DNA from: Leptodactylus fallax
Taxonomy: Eukaryota > Chordata > Amphibia > Anura > Leptodactylidae
Assembly (NCBI GenBank): GCA_947044405.1
Contig: CAMRHE010000054.1
Span: 3,658,001 to 3,722,000, forward strand
DNA length: 64,000 nt
Direction: 5' to 3'
Position 1 is the stretch's first letter. The number at the start of each line of letters is the position of its first letter. Below the pieces are notes generated by a model, which did no database searches, was not told where the DNA came from, and saw nothing but the letters and a program-made list of their open reading frames with translations. The position numbers and the translations under genes are program-made. This document shows, piece after piece, positions 12,126 to 22,130 of the stretch.

Positions 12126-13361
12126 GGACATATGTGGGTATAAACTTATATTTGGGCACACAACCAGGCACAAAAGGGAAGGAGCGCTAATTGGTTTTTG
12201 CAGCACAGATTTAGACTTGTTTTATTTTCGGATGCATGACACTTTTTGCAGAACTCTTGAAATGCCAGTTAGGTGGAATCCCCTGACATGTGACCCCATT
12301 TTGGAAACTAAACCCCTGAGGGAATTTATCCAGGGGTACATTGAGGATTTTTAACCCCCAAGTGTTACTATAATTTATTTTCCAGAAATGAATACGCAGA
12401 TGATGGTGAAAGGTGAAAATGGCAATTTTCCCAGGAATACGTTATTTCGGTGCATAATATGTTGTGCCCAGAGACGAACGCTCCAAAAGCCCGGGATACT
12501 TGCTTCCCAGTTTTTGGAGTGTGTGTATCAGCTGACACAAACTGGGCACAACATATCAGGCACTGAAATGGCATATTTCTGGAAAAATTGCAATTTTTAC
12601 TTTTCATTATCAGCTGAGAATTCATTTCTGAAAATGAAATTAATGTAACACTCAAGGGTTAAACTGCAGTTTGGGCACACAGCAGGTTGCAGATGTGAAG
12701 GAGCACTTTGTGGTTTTGGAGTATAGATCATTGGTTTTTGGACGCCATGTCATGTTTGCAGAGACCCTATAATTGCCTCTACAAAATGGGGTCACTTCTT
12801 GGGGAATTCCAAGTTACTGGCACCTCCATGGCTCTGCAAAAACAACATGGCGTCCCAAAAGTCCCTCTAAATCTTTACTCCAAAAGCTAAAAAGTGCAGT
12901 GCTCCTCCCCTTCTGAGCCCTGCTGTGTGCTCAAGCACCAGTTTACGCCCACATGTAAACTATTAAGTGGGCTATCCCGGATACAAAAAAGTTGTATGAG
13001 TGCGTGTCTCTGATGACACAAAATGGGCCTAATATATCAAGCACTGAAATGGCATATACAATTCAAAAATTGCAATTCTTCTTCTGTACCATTTGCTGTG
13101 CAGTAACATTTGGATAAGCCTTGGGGTGAAAATGCTCACTGTACCCCTAGGTGAATACCTAAAGGGGTAACGTTTTTTAAATGGGGTCACTTCTTTGGGG
13201 TCTCAACTGTACTGGTACCTCAGGGGTCTTAAATACATGCCTTAGTTGAAATGCTTTTATGCTGACAAATCCATGGTCCTTTTCCATTCTGAGCCCTGCC
13301 GTGTGGTCAGGCATTATACAACAGCCACATGTAGGGTATTGCCATATCCAGGACAACCCAC
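12126..13361. repeat. piggyBac-associated tandem repeat units, mixed orientation
   Basis: Diverged units of about 360 bp share motifs such as CCCCATTTTGGAAACTA, TGCTCACTGTACCCCTAG and AGGGAAGGAGCGC. Parts around 12230-12360 are in minus orientation and 13000-13250 in plus orientation, with foldback centres between them. The same units lie directly behind the piggyBac pseudogene at 48370-50368, which is the basis for the name. Confidence 0.55.
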
Positions 13362-13369
13362 ATTACAAT

Positions 13370-15789
13370 CAGTAATGAGGCGAAGTGAGGCGGCCGCCTC
13401 AGGTGGCACTGTCCGTCACTGTCTGGGGGGTGGCATTTTTACCATTTATTTAATGTAAACCAGCACAGGACAGGCCGCTTAAAAAAAAAAAAAAGGTGAG
13501 CGGGGCCTGTCCTGGGCTGGTTTATGAGACCTTTGCATGTCAGCGCAGGTGGCGATACAATGACGTCATTGCGCCTCCTATGCTGAGACGCAGACGTTGC
13601 GGTCAAGAAGAGGAGGCGGCGGCGGCTCCATCAAGGGATTGCAGGTAGGTGCGGAGAACTTTATTTTTATATATACAGTGCCTTTGCTAAAGTATTCGGC
13701 CCCCTTGAACTTTTCAATCTTTTGCCACATTTCAGGCTTCAAACATAAGGATATAAAATTTTAATTTTTTGGTGAAGAATCAACAATAAGTGGGACACAA
13801 TCGTGAAGTGGAACGAAATTTATTGGATATTTTAAACTTTTGTAAAAAATGGGGTCTATGGAGCAGGATACTGTGTGCAGGGGCCACTATGGGGCATAAT
13901 TACGTTTGCAGGGGCCACTATGGAGTATAATAACAAGTGCAGGGGCCACTATGGGACATAATACCGAGTGCAGGGGCCACTATGGAGCATAATACCGAGT
14001 GCAGGGACCACTATGAGGCATAATACCATGTGCAGGGGCCGCTGCGGGGCATAATACCATGTGCAGGGGCCACTATGGAGCATAATACTGTGTGCAGGGG
14101 CCGCTGCAGGGCCTAATACCGTGTGCAGGGGCCGTTGCAGGGCATAATACCGTGTGCAAGGGCCGCTGCAGGGCATAATACCGTGTGCAGGGGCCGCTGC
14201 AGGGCATAATACTATGTGCAGGGGTCGCTGCGGGGCATAATACCGTGTGCAGGGGCTGCTGCGGGGCATAATACCATGTAATACTGTGTGCAGGGGCCAC
14301 AGTGGGCCATAATACCGTGTAATACTGTATTAAAAAAAAAACACCTACTCACCTGTCCCTTGTGCTCCGATGTCTCCCACCGCAGTCTGGTTCTGCTGCT
14401 CTGGTGTTCTCATCTGGCGGAAGTCTCCACCACACATGACCGCTGACGGGAAGAAAACACAGGAGCAGCAGGACTGGAACGCGCTGGGAGACACCGGAGC
14501 ACCTTCCCCAGCCTCATATTAAAAAAGTGGTTATCCTGGACAACCCCTTTAAGGTGGCACTTGGGCTTTATTAAAGGGGCTTTCAAGCTCATTTTTATTG
14601 ATGTTCTATCCTTAGGACAGATTATCAATAAGAGATCAGTGGACCCCTCCTCTGATCAGCTCTATGAAGGGGCTATGGCGCCTGTTTATATTATACGCTG
14701 TCTGTTTATAGTGACCATGTGATGTAATTACAGCCTTGTCACATAGACGTGTATAGAACGAGGCTGTAGTTACATGACATGGCCGCTATGAGATGAATGA
14801 CACTATGTAAACAGAGAATCGGTCACGGTGCTTACACAAGTACCATTCAAACAGCTGATCAGTGGGGGTCCTGAGTCTTTGACTGACCCACTGATTAGTT
14901 TATTAATGACTTGAAAAACCTTTTAATTAGTTAACACCTGGGGCATTATTAATAAGGGGCACTATTTATACAGGGTACACACGGACATTATTAATATAAA
15001 GATGCACTTGGGAGTTATTCATTATGGAGGGTTATATCATATATTTTATTATTGGGGTAGCAGCAGGATGGGTGTGCAGGTGAGGACAATGTGGATCAGG
15101 TGCCTGGAAACGTGAGGAGCCAAAGATGTCTGTGTTGCAAACTTTACAGAGACAAGTCACAGCTGGAAGAAGGGGTCATGGCGGCCCAAAGGGAAGAGAA
15201 GGGAAATGTGACCGATTAGTCAGAGACGTCACCTGTAAGTCACAAAATGTTACTGCCCTGTATTCACCTAAATGATAGAGGATAAATTCCTGATTGATGG
15301 GGGTCTGTCTGCTGAGTCCCCCACTGAGCCTGAGAATTGGGTTTTTTTCCCCCCACTGGGTGGGAATCCAGCCTTGCTGCAGCCATATACAGGTGTGTCG
15401 CTTGGTGGATGGACGAACCCGCGTGGCTCTCATTCACTTCAATGGGAGTGCCAAAGATAGTGGAAGTCCAGTACTCAGCTATCTGCGGCGCTCCTAATAT
15501 AGAGAATAGGGACCACGTGGGCTCATCCATCCACCAAGCAGAAGATGTGTGAAGTTACTTTCATTGTTAATGCCATGTTGTTGATTTCTGATACTGAAGT
15601 AATGCAGGAAGAATTCTTAAAAACTGTTTCATAAGTCTGTGTATGTTTATTGTACGACAATAACAGCGTGTGACGCTAACAGCATGTAAATGCAATTTTA
15701 TTTATTTTTTTTTTTTTTTGGGGGGGGGGGGGGTGGGGGCGTCTTTCGATAGTCCGCCTCAGGCAGCAAAGTGGCTAGGTTCACCACTG
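13370..15789. mobile_element. hAT-type non-autonomous element with 8-bp target duplication
   Basis: A perfect 8-bp duplication ATTACAAT lies at 13362-13369 and 15790-15797. The element starts CAGTAATGAGGCG and ends CACCACTG, with subterminal GCCGCCTCAGG / CCGCCTCAGGC motifs on both sides. CAG...CTG ends and 8-bp duplications fit the hAT superfamily. Inside are a foldback (CCAGCACAGGACAGGCCGC with its complement near 13500), a GC-rich core with TGACGTCA at 13561-13568, the 31-bp minisatellite and 1.5 kb shared in inverted form with 10777-12125. It has no transposase, so mobilisation would need one in trans. Removing it restores a continuous tandem-repeat unit across the site. Confidence 0.8.
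13870..14310 (+). repeat. 31-bp minisatellite, about 14 units
   Basis: The unit reads approximately GCAGGGGCCRCTRYRGGGCA followed by TAATACCGTGT, 31 bp. The same unit recurs at 16848, 24437, 35727, 38150 and 60492, always inside hAT-type elements. Confidence 0.9.
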
Positions 15790-16430
15790 ATTACAATTTA
15801 TGGGGTCTTTGTCTCTGGTGGCACATGCTGGGCAAAATATATTGGGCACTGAAATGGCATATAAGATTCGAAAACTGCAATTCTCCTTTTGTACCATTTG
15901 CTGTGCAGTACCATTTGGAAAAGCTTGTGGTATCAAAATGCTCACTATACCCCTAGATTAATTCCTTAAGGGGGTCTAGTTTCCAAAATTGATTCACTTT
16001 AGGGGGTGTGTTGTGGTAGCTCTAGGGCTCTGCAAATGCGACATGGTACCTATAAACCATTCCAGTAAAATTAGAGCTCCAAAAGACAACTAACGCTTTT
16101 TTTCGCTTCTGAGCCGTCCTCTGTTCTTGATCACAAATGGGGCATTGCTGTACTTGGGAGAAATTGTTTAACAAGATGGGCTATTCTATTCCCTGGTAAA
16201 AAGGGAAAAAAATTACAAAAAGTACATATAACTGGAGAAATTATTATGTTTTTCTAATTGATGGACAAATTCACAAGTTCAGTGAAAAGCCTGGGGGTTA
16301 AAAATTGTTATATCACCCTGAGATGAATTCCTTAAGGGATCTTGTTTCCAAAATGGGGTCACTTCTGGGGGTTTTCCACTGTTGTGGTACCTCTAGGGCT
16401 CTACAAATGCAACATGATACCTATAAACTG
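15790..16430 (+). repeat. piggyBac-associated tandem repeat units (plus orientation)
   Basis: Continuation of the host repeat interrupted at 13369. It holds typical unit landmarks: CTCACTATACCCCTAGA at about 15942, GGCTCTGCAAATGCGACATG at about 16026 and AAAATGGGGTCACTTCTGGG near 16352. Confidence 0.6.
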
Positions 16431-16847
16431 GGGTAGGCAACCTTTTTTGTTTGGCGTCCCGATTTTAATTAAAAAAATCAAAGATGAGGTACTCGGAGTG
16501 CTGGTCAATAATTGTCTGATGACCCCTAAACTAAAGTCATATACCACAAACCATAACACAGAAGTGCTGCCAGCAGATGCTTTAGGACACATGCGTTTAC
16601 TGCTATTTCCTGGGACGCACCTGTACTTTCTGATTAGAAGCAATAAAAGTCCATGTGCATCCCGCAATTAGTGGTAAATGTATGTGTCCAGGAGCACCGT
16701 ATGGTGGCATCCTTATGGTTAATACACACTATGTATCTGGATGCAGATATAGTCTTAGGCCACTGGAACTTTTACTTCAATGTAAAAATGCCTGTGTTTT
16801 CTGTGCAAAAACACATCCTTAATGCAGAAAACACACCGTTATACAGA

Positions 16848-17362
16848 ATAATGTCCCATAGCGGCCCCTGCACATGGTATTATGTCCCATAGCAGCCCCT
16901 GCACAATGTATTATATCCCATAACAGCCTCTGACCACCGTATTATGTCACATAGTGGCCCCTGCACACGGTATTATGTCATATAGTGGCCCCAGCACACG
17001 GTATTATGTCATATAGTGGCCCCAACACACGGTATTATGTCATATAGTGGCCCCAGCACACGGTATTAGGTCCCATAGCGGTCCCTGCACATGGTATTAG
17101 GTCCCATAGCGGTCCCTGCACACAGTATTAGGTCCCATAGCGGTCCCTGCACACAGTATTAGGTCCCATAGTGGTCCCTGCACACGGTATTATGTCCCAT
17201 AGCGGTCCATGCACATGGTATTAGGTCCCATAGCGGTCCCTGCACATGGTATAAGGTCCCATAGCAGTCCCTGCACACGGTATTAGGTCCTATAGCGGTT
17301 CCTGCACACGGTATTATGTCCCATAGCGGTCCCTGCACATGGTATTATGTTCCATAGCTCTC
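16848..17362 (-). repeat. 31-bp minisatellite, about 16 units, reverse orientation
   Basis: The + strand reads repeated TATTATGTCCCATAGCGG then CCCCTGCACAYGG. It is the complement of the 13870 array. Confidence 0.9.
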
Positions 17363-17712
17363 TTCAGACCCCCGAGTATAATAAGTGCATGACCAAGAGA
17401 GGTGACAAACATAAAAAAACAATGCTACTCACCTTTTTCTGCGCTCCAAGCCGCTTTGTTCTCTTTGGCGCTTCTGCCTGTAGTCAGCGACCACTGATTG
17501 GGTCTCTGGGGTCACGTCGCGTCATTATGCGTAATGATGCCGGACGTGACCCCTGAAGCCCTGTCAGCTGTCAGAAGCGCCTGCAGATCGCACAGCCGCT
17601 GCGTAGCGCAGGGAACAAGGTGAGTATCATTGTTTTTTATGTTTCATCACTTCTCCTAAGTCTCCGCTTATTATACTCGGGGGTCTGAAGAGACCCCACA
17701 GTATAATAATAG
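17363..17712. repeat. Foldback module: hairpin, GC-rich core, hairpin
   Basis: A half hairpin (GACCCCCGAGTATAATAAG) opens the module and a full one, 17671-17709, closes it. Just inside, GGTGACAAACATAAA...ACTCACCT on the left mirrors AAGGTGAGTATC...TTTATGTTT on the right. Each is a good 5' splice-donor consensus pointing away from the core (minus strand at the left, plus at the right). The core (about 17440-17620) is GC-rich and holds GCGTCATTATGCGTAATGATGC, an imperfect palindrome. Confidence 0.7.
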
Positions 17713-17840
17713 CAGTTTCGTTTCGGCCATGTTTGGTCCGATCGAAGCTGCTGGATGAGGACTCCGCTGCCGTGCCAGGGAAATAAGCCTAGTGCCACTC
17801 TTGGCACGCGTGCTGGGGGTTGCCGACCCCTGCTATAAAC

Positions 17841-18970
17841 CATTCCAGTAAAATCAGAGCTCCAAAAGACAAATAACACTCCTTCGCTTCTGAGCTCTCC
17901 TCTGTGCCCAAACAGTGGTTCTTGACCACAAATGGGGCATTGCTGTACTCTGGAGAAATTGTTTAACAAGATGGACTACTTTATTCCCTGGTAAAAGGGA
18001 AAAAAATGATGAAAAAGTACATATAACTGGAGAAATTATCATTTTTTCTAATTGACGGCCAAATTCAGATAAGTTTAATGAAAAGCCAGGCAGTTCAAAA
18101 TGGTTAAATCAACCACAGGTGAATTCCTTAAGGGGTCTAGTTTCCAAAATGTTTTCCACTGTTGTGGAACCTCTAGGGCTCTGCAAATGCAACATGGTAT
18201 GTAAACACTATCCTAATGAAATCACTGTACCAAAATCCCTAAAGGTGCTCTTTCATTTCTGAGGACTGTGTTTGAGTCAAGTTGCACAGTAAGGCCACAT
18301 ATGGGATATTTCTACAAACTGAAGAGTCATAGTAATAAATATTATGGTATGTTTTGTGGTCTTTGTTACAGGAAAAACTTGAAATGGAAATGGTTTGAAA
18401 TGGAAAATGTGCATTAAAAAAATTACATTTGGAAATGTCTCCTCCATTTTGAATTAATTCCTGTGGAACACCTAAAGGGGTAACAAAGTTCCTAAACACT
18501 GTTTAGAATAATTTGAGGAGTACAGTTTCTAAAATGGGGTCATTTATGAGTATTTTCTATTATATAGGCCCCTCAAAGTCACTTCAGAACTGAATAGGTC
18601 CCTAGAAAACAATTTTGAAATTTTCTTGAAAATCTTAGAATTTGCTACTAAATTTATAAGCCTTCTAACATCCTAGGAAAGTAAAAGGACATTAAAGAAA
18701 CAATGCCAATATAAAGTAGACATATGGTAAATGTTAATTATTAAGAATTTTGTGTGATATGACTAATTGTGTATTTACCATAATAACAGAAACTTTCAAA
18801 ATTGACAATTTTATGAAATTTTCAGTAAATTGTCATTTTTTTAACAAACAAACACAAAGTATAATGACCAAAATTTACCACCAACATAAAATACAATCTT
18901 GGAATCACCTGGATAGGTAAATGCATTATGAAGCTATTCTCACATAAGATAAAATATGTCATATTTGATA
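17841..18970 (+). repeat. piggyBac-associated tandem repeat units (plus orientation)
   Basis: Two to three diverged units with the GGTACCTATAAACC / CTCTGCAAATGCAACATGG landmarks, grading into the A/T-rich terminal part (CATATTTGATAAATG) that at 50300 lies just before the TTAA end. Confidence 0.6.
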
Positions 18971-18971
18971 A

Positions 18972-19436
18972 ATGGGGTATTCCCATGAACATAATCATTT
19001 TTAAATTTGTAGATAATAAAAAGTTAAAAGATTTTCTATAAATATCTTGTGGTGACAGTCTGTTGTCTTGATCAGTTGCCAGTGGATACGATCATGAATG
19101 CAGGACTTTTCTAAGGTCAGAAAATCAGCCATGATTTCCTTATTGTGGCCCGGGATATCTTCTCATACATGTTGTGTCCCTGCCTGATAACCTGTCCAGA
19201 ATAAGAAAATCATGGCTGGGTTTTTGACAAGTTCCAGACCACAGAAAGTTTCTGCATTCGTGGTCGTATCCATTGGCAACCGATCAAGACAACATATGTC
19301 ACCACTAAGATGGTTAGAGAAAATCTTTAAAACTCTGCAGAATTTTTAACTACTTATATTTGCAACAATGTCTAACTTTTAATTATCTACAAATATAGAT
19401 TGGTCATGATCATGGGAAAACCCCTTTAAGGCCAAA
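18972..19436. mobile_element. Palindromic miniature element (about 465 bp)
   Basis: The left arm GGGGTATTCCCATGAACATA mirrors the right end ATCATGGGAAAACCCC; pairing extends roughly 200 bp through motifs such as TTAAAAGATTTTCTATAAAT and CGATCATGAATGCAGG. Half of a related copy lies at 35085-35253. It sits inside the tail of the piggyBac-type repeat. Confidence 0.6.
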
Positions 19437-19461
19437 CTACCCTGCGTCCTTAAGGGGTTAA
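19437..19461 (+). mobile_element. Right end of a TTAA-flanked (piggyBac-type) element
   Basis: The sequence GTCCTTAAGGGG ends at 19457 and TTAA follows at 19458-19461. The same terminus closes the elements at 30075 and, modified, 50368. Confidence 0.65.
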
Positions 19462-19528
19462 ATGAGTTAACGACTCTTTAAATTGAATCCTATAACGGCA
19501 ACCAAAACATTGCTACTATATAAATGGT

Positions 19529-20345
19529 CGGGGCCCCACCTTGCGAAAACGCAGCGTTTTGGCCGCAGCATAACTTGTTGCGTTTTACAGTACCTGCAAA
19601 GTGGATGGGATTCTGGCTAATCCAATCCACACATTGCAGAAAAAAATCTGCAGAGGAAATGTGAGCGTTTTTGTAATTCGCAGCATGTCAATTATACCTA
19701 CTGTAAGCCGATGACTGGAAAAATATTGAAAGGGATGTATTTCTCACCCAGGTTGCTCAGATGGGTGAGATGAGGGAAATCCAGAAAGTTTGCTCTCAGC
19801 AGACAACTATGTTTGCTGAGCATTATTTAAGTGCTGTGCACTAGGCTGGATTTTTTATGGAATGGCGGGTAGGTTGGTAGTGGGACCTGCCATTCCCATC
19901 TCCTCCAGTCCACACCTTGTGGACACTCCTGGAAGAAAGCCAGCTGACTGGGATCTCCTCGTTAAGGGGATATAAGAAGTCTGCTAGGAGAGCAGACTGT
20001 GGCAGAGCTTGGCTGGAAAGCCACAAAGAAAGTGGCTACTGCTGGAAGACAATCTGACTGTTTGAACTTTTTCCTATTCTAGGTGAGGTAACCTATTTCT
20101 GTTCAGTTAGAGCCCAGACGGGCAGGTATTTATTTTTTCGGTTTCTGTTATGTTGCATGTACCAAGGAGTGTTTTGAGTGAATAAAACCCAATACTTGGA
20201 CTAATACCTTGGAGTCTGTGTTCATGTCAGCCCACCCAGAACCACAGATCCTGACACTACGGAAACGTTGGTGTTTTCCGTATAGGTATAATAGAAGCAG
20301 AAAGTTTCTGCGAAAAATGCGTTTTTCTGCTCCAAAAATCTTTTC
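19529..20345. mobile_element. Miniature element (GGGGCCCCAC-type) split by a solo LTR
   Basis: The left end GGTCGGGGCCCCACCTTGCG and the following AAACGC motifs match the family seen complete at 31930-32236. The host sequence runs ...AATTATACCTAC, is broken by the LTR 19702-20256, and resumes GGAAACG..., exactly as expected from the parallel ATACCTACGGAAACC at 32087-32101. Confidence 0.7.
19702..20256 (+). mobile_element. Solo LTR (555 bp) with 4-bp duplication
   Basis: It begins TGTAAGCC and ends CCTGACA, flanked by CTAC at 19698-19701 and 20257-20260. A TATA-like GATATAAGAAG is near 19970 and AATAAA at 20181-20186, about 75 bp before the end. These give a + orientation and a U3-R-U5 layout. 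A GAGGTAACC at about 20085 resembles a splice donor. No internal region is present, so it arose by LTR-LTR recombination. Gypsy-type is likely from the short duplication and ACA end, but cannot be proved without coding sequence. Confidence 0.8.
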
Positions 20346-20716
20346 TTAACAATGCAAACCAAGAAACAGAGGCTTACTGAAACTGCAGGTTCAAAACTTC
20401 ACCTATTCAAAATGCTCAAGGCAAAACATTCCATGGAAGAAAAATCAAACACCAGTTGATGCTGAGGGCCAGAATATCATTTATTTTTCAAAACTTGCTT
20501 CTGTGATACTTTAACATTGATAATGATATCCTAGCTTTAGCATAGTCCATCAATTATTGATCACTGAAGATCTGCCTTTTGGGACACCAAATGAAGAGAC
20601 CACGGTTTGGCAGCTTATTGGTGGCTGTGTCTGGTACAGTAGCTTGTTCCATTGACTTGAAAAGTATAAGCTGCAGCACTAGGGAGAGTCACTGGTATAA
20701 ATGAGCAACTGTGGCT
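20346..20716. other. No gene recognised
   Basis: Mixed A/T-rich sequence between two miniature elements. Nothing identified. Confidence 0.4.
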
Positions 20717-21090
20717 GTTTTAGGGTAAGTCGCCACGTAGCATCCCGCAGCAAAAAAGCGCTATGGGAAAAACCGCGGCAGCAACGCATTGTGGTTTTTC
20801 CAGCAGCGCTTTTCACAGAAAGTCCGCAGGGGAAACCTCTCTGCTTTCATTATACCTATAGGACACCACCGGCATTTCCTTAGGAATAATTGACATGCTG
20901 CGATTTCCAAAACCGCAAAAGTTTTGGAAATCGCAGCATGTCCGCTGTGTGCATTTTTCCGCAAAGTAGGGATGGGATTCACTAGAATCCCATCAACTTT
21001 ACTGTGACTGTAAAACGCCGTGTTTCTTTCCACTGAGTTTTCGCCATGGGCAAACCGTGGCGTTTATGTCACGTGGGGCCCCGGCCTAAA
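20717..21090. mobile_element. Miniature inverted-repeat element, GGGGCCCC family
   Basis: The sequence is strongly palindromic. The right end CACGTGGGGCCCCGGCCTAA matches the family, and inside, GATTTCCAAAACCGCAAAAG folds on CTTTTGCGGTTTTGGAAATC at about 20900-20935. The left end is less clear (GTAAGTCGCCACGTAG). Confidence 0.6.
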
Positions 21091-21690
21091 CAAGGGGAAC
21101 GCAGTACTTCTAAAGTCCTAAAGTGTTATTTTAAGAATCTTTGTAATACAGTTGTAATGTAGTATATTGTATGGGTGATCAATATAAAAAAGTTAAGTCA
21201 TCCCCTTTTCTCTAGATTACACAGAAATAAACAAACAAAAATTATGTTTCATGCAAAATTTTTATTCTTTATTTTCTGTAAAATTTCTACAAGACATTTA
21301 ATATATTAGTTGCATTTCTGTCCCCCCCCCCCAACACACACACCACAAACTGTTTTAAGCTATAATGTAAACCATTTTCTGGTGTAAACTATAATAAATG
21401 TGCTTGCCAGCTATTGGCCACCCCCACTCTGGAAAACTGTCTCGCGAGGCACAGAAAATTCCCAAAAACCCAATTGTTGATCAGCCACATGCCAGAAATT
21501 GTGATTCTTATGCCACCTTCTGGCAGAAAGCCAACGATAAATTCCAACAATAATAGAGGAAAAAGAAGGTGGCACTGCTTAGACACCTGACCTATATTGC
21601 AGTATACCGTAATTATATAACGGCACTAGGAGACCATATTCAGCAAGTCCATACTTTTAGAAATGTGGTGCACTCTCCCTAGAACAGTCT
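21091..21690. other. No gene recognised
   Basis: A/T-rich sequence with a short C run near 21321. Nothing identified. Confidence 0.35.
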
Positions 21691-21699
21691 TGTTTGTAG

Positions 21700-21900
21700 A
21701 ATACATGTATAAAGGCAAAAAAACAGTGGGCACTCACCCGGACTTGTATTAAAAGGTAGACTTTTATTCAAAGAACGTCCATAAACACATCCATATCAAT
21801 GGGAGAGAGGAAGACGCCCTAAAGACAAGGCAACGAGTCGTTTCGCGCACACGTGCTTTTTCAATGGGTGATTCCCAGACAACTGTTATGACATGTCCTT
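21700..21900 (-). repeat. Retroelement tail with degenerate hammerhead-like core
   Basis: On the minus strand, ATTGAAAAAGCACGTGTGCG then CGAAACG appears around 21873-21848. The GCAC/GTGC helix and GAAA box are kept, but the CTGATGA box is lost. Downstream on the minus strand is a stretch of CTTTGAATAAAAGTC type, as in other tails here. Confidence 0.3.
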
Positions 21901-22130
21901 GTGGCTGCAGTATGGCAGATTACAGAACTTCTATTCGCAGAACAAATCAGCAATTACTAACACAAATGCTGGCCATATACATAAAATTTACTCTAGCCAT
22001 GAGATATTAAAACTCTTTTTGAACAACTAATTTTTTTGGACAGTTTAAAGGGATTTTGCAACATCTAGAACCAGCTCACCAAACTTGGCAGTTTCTGTAA
22101 TTCTCTTTAATTTAGATTTTAATGTAGACT
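21901..22130. other. No gene recognised
   Basis: A/T-rich flank before the TTAA site at 22131. Confidence 0.35.

Larger units (their letters stand above)
16439..17832. mobile_element. hAT-type non-autonomous element, CTATAAAC duplications
   Basis: The 8-mer CTATAAAC is at 16431-16438 and 17833-17840. The ends are GGGGTAGGCAACC on the left and GTTGCCGACCCCTG on the right, an inverted pair; the extreme left base or two appear altered. The interior has a unique left part shared with 35262-36366, a 31-bp minisatellite in minus orientation, and a foldback module. It has no coding capacity. The empty site is consistent with the neighbouring tandem unit, which reads ACCTATAAACCATTCCAGTA. Confidence 0.8.

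Noticed and set aside
13949..14300. Minus-strand repetitive frames with HSIMPCSGPCTRYY-type repeats, and similar ones at 24250-24594 and 60338-60569
   Set aside because: They are translations of the 31-bp minisatellite (31 is not a multiple of 3, so all frames cycle) and have no coding evidence.
10777..15789. A single 5-kb foldback transposon
   Set aside because: The perfect 8-bp duplication joins 13370 and 15789, so the right arm belongs to a 2.4-kb element and the left arm is a separate truncated copy.
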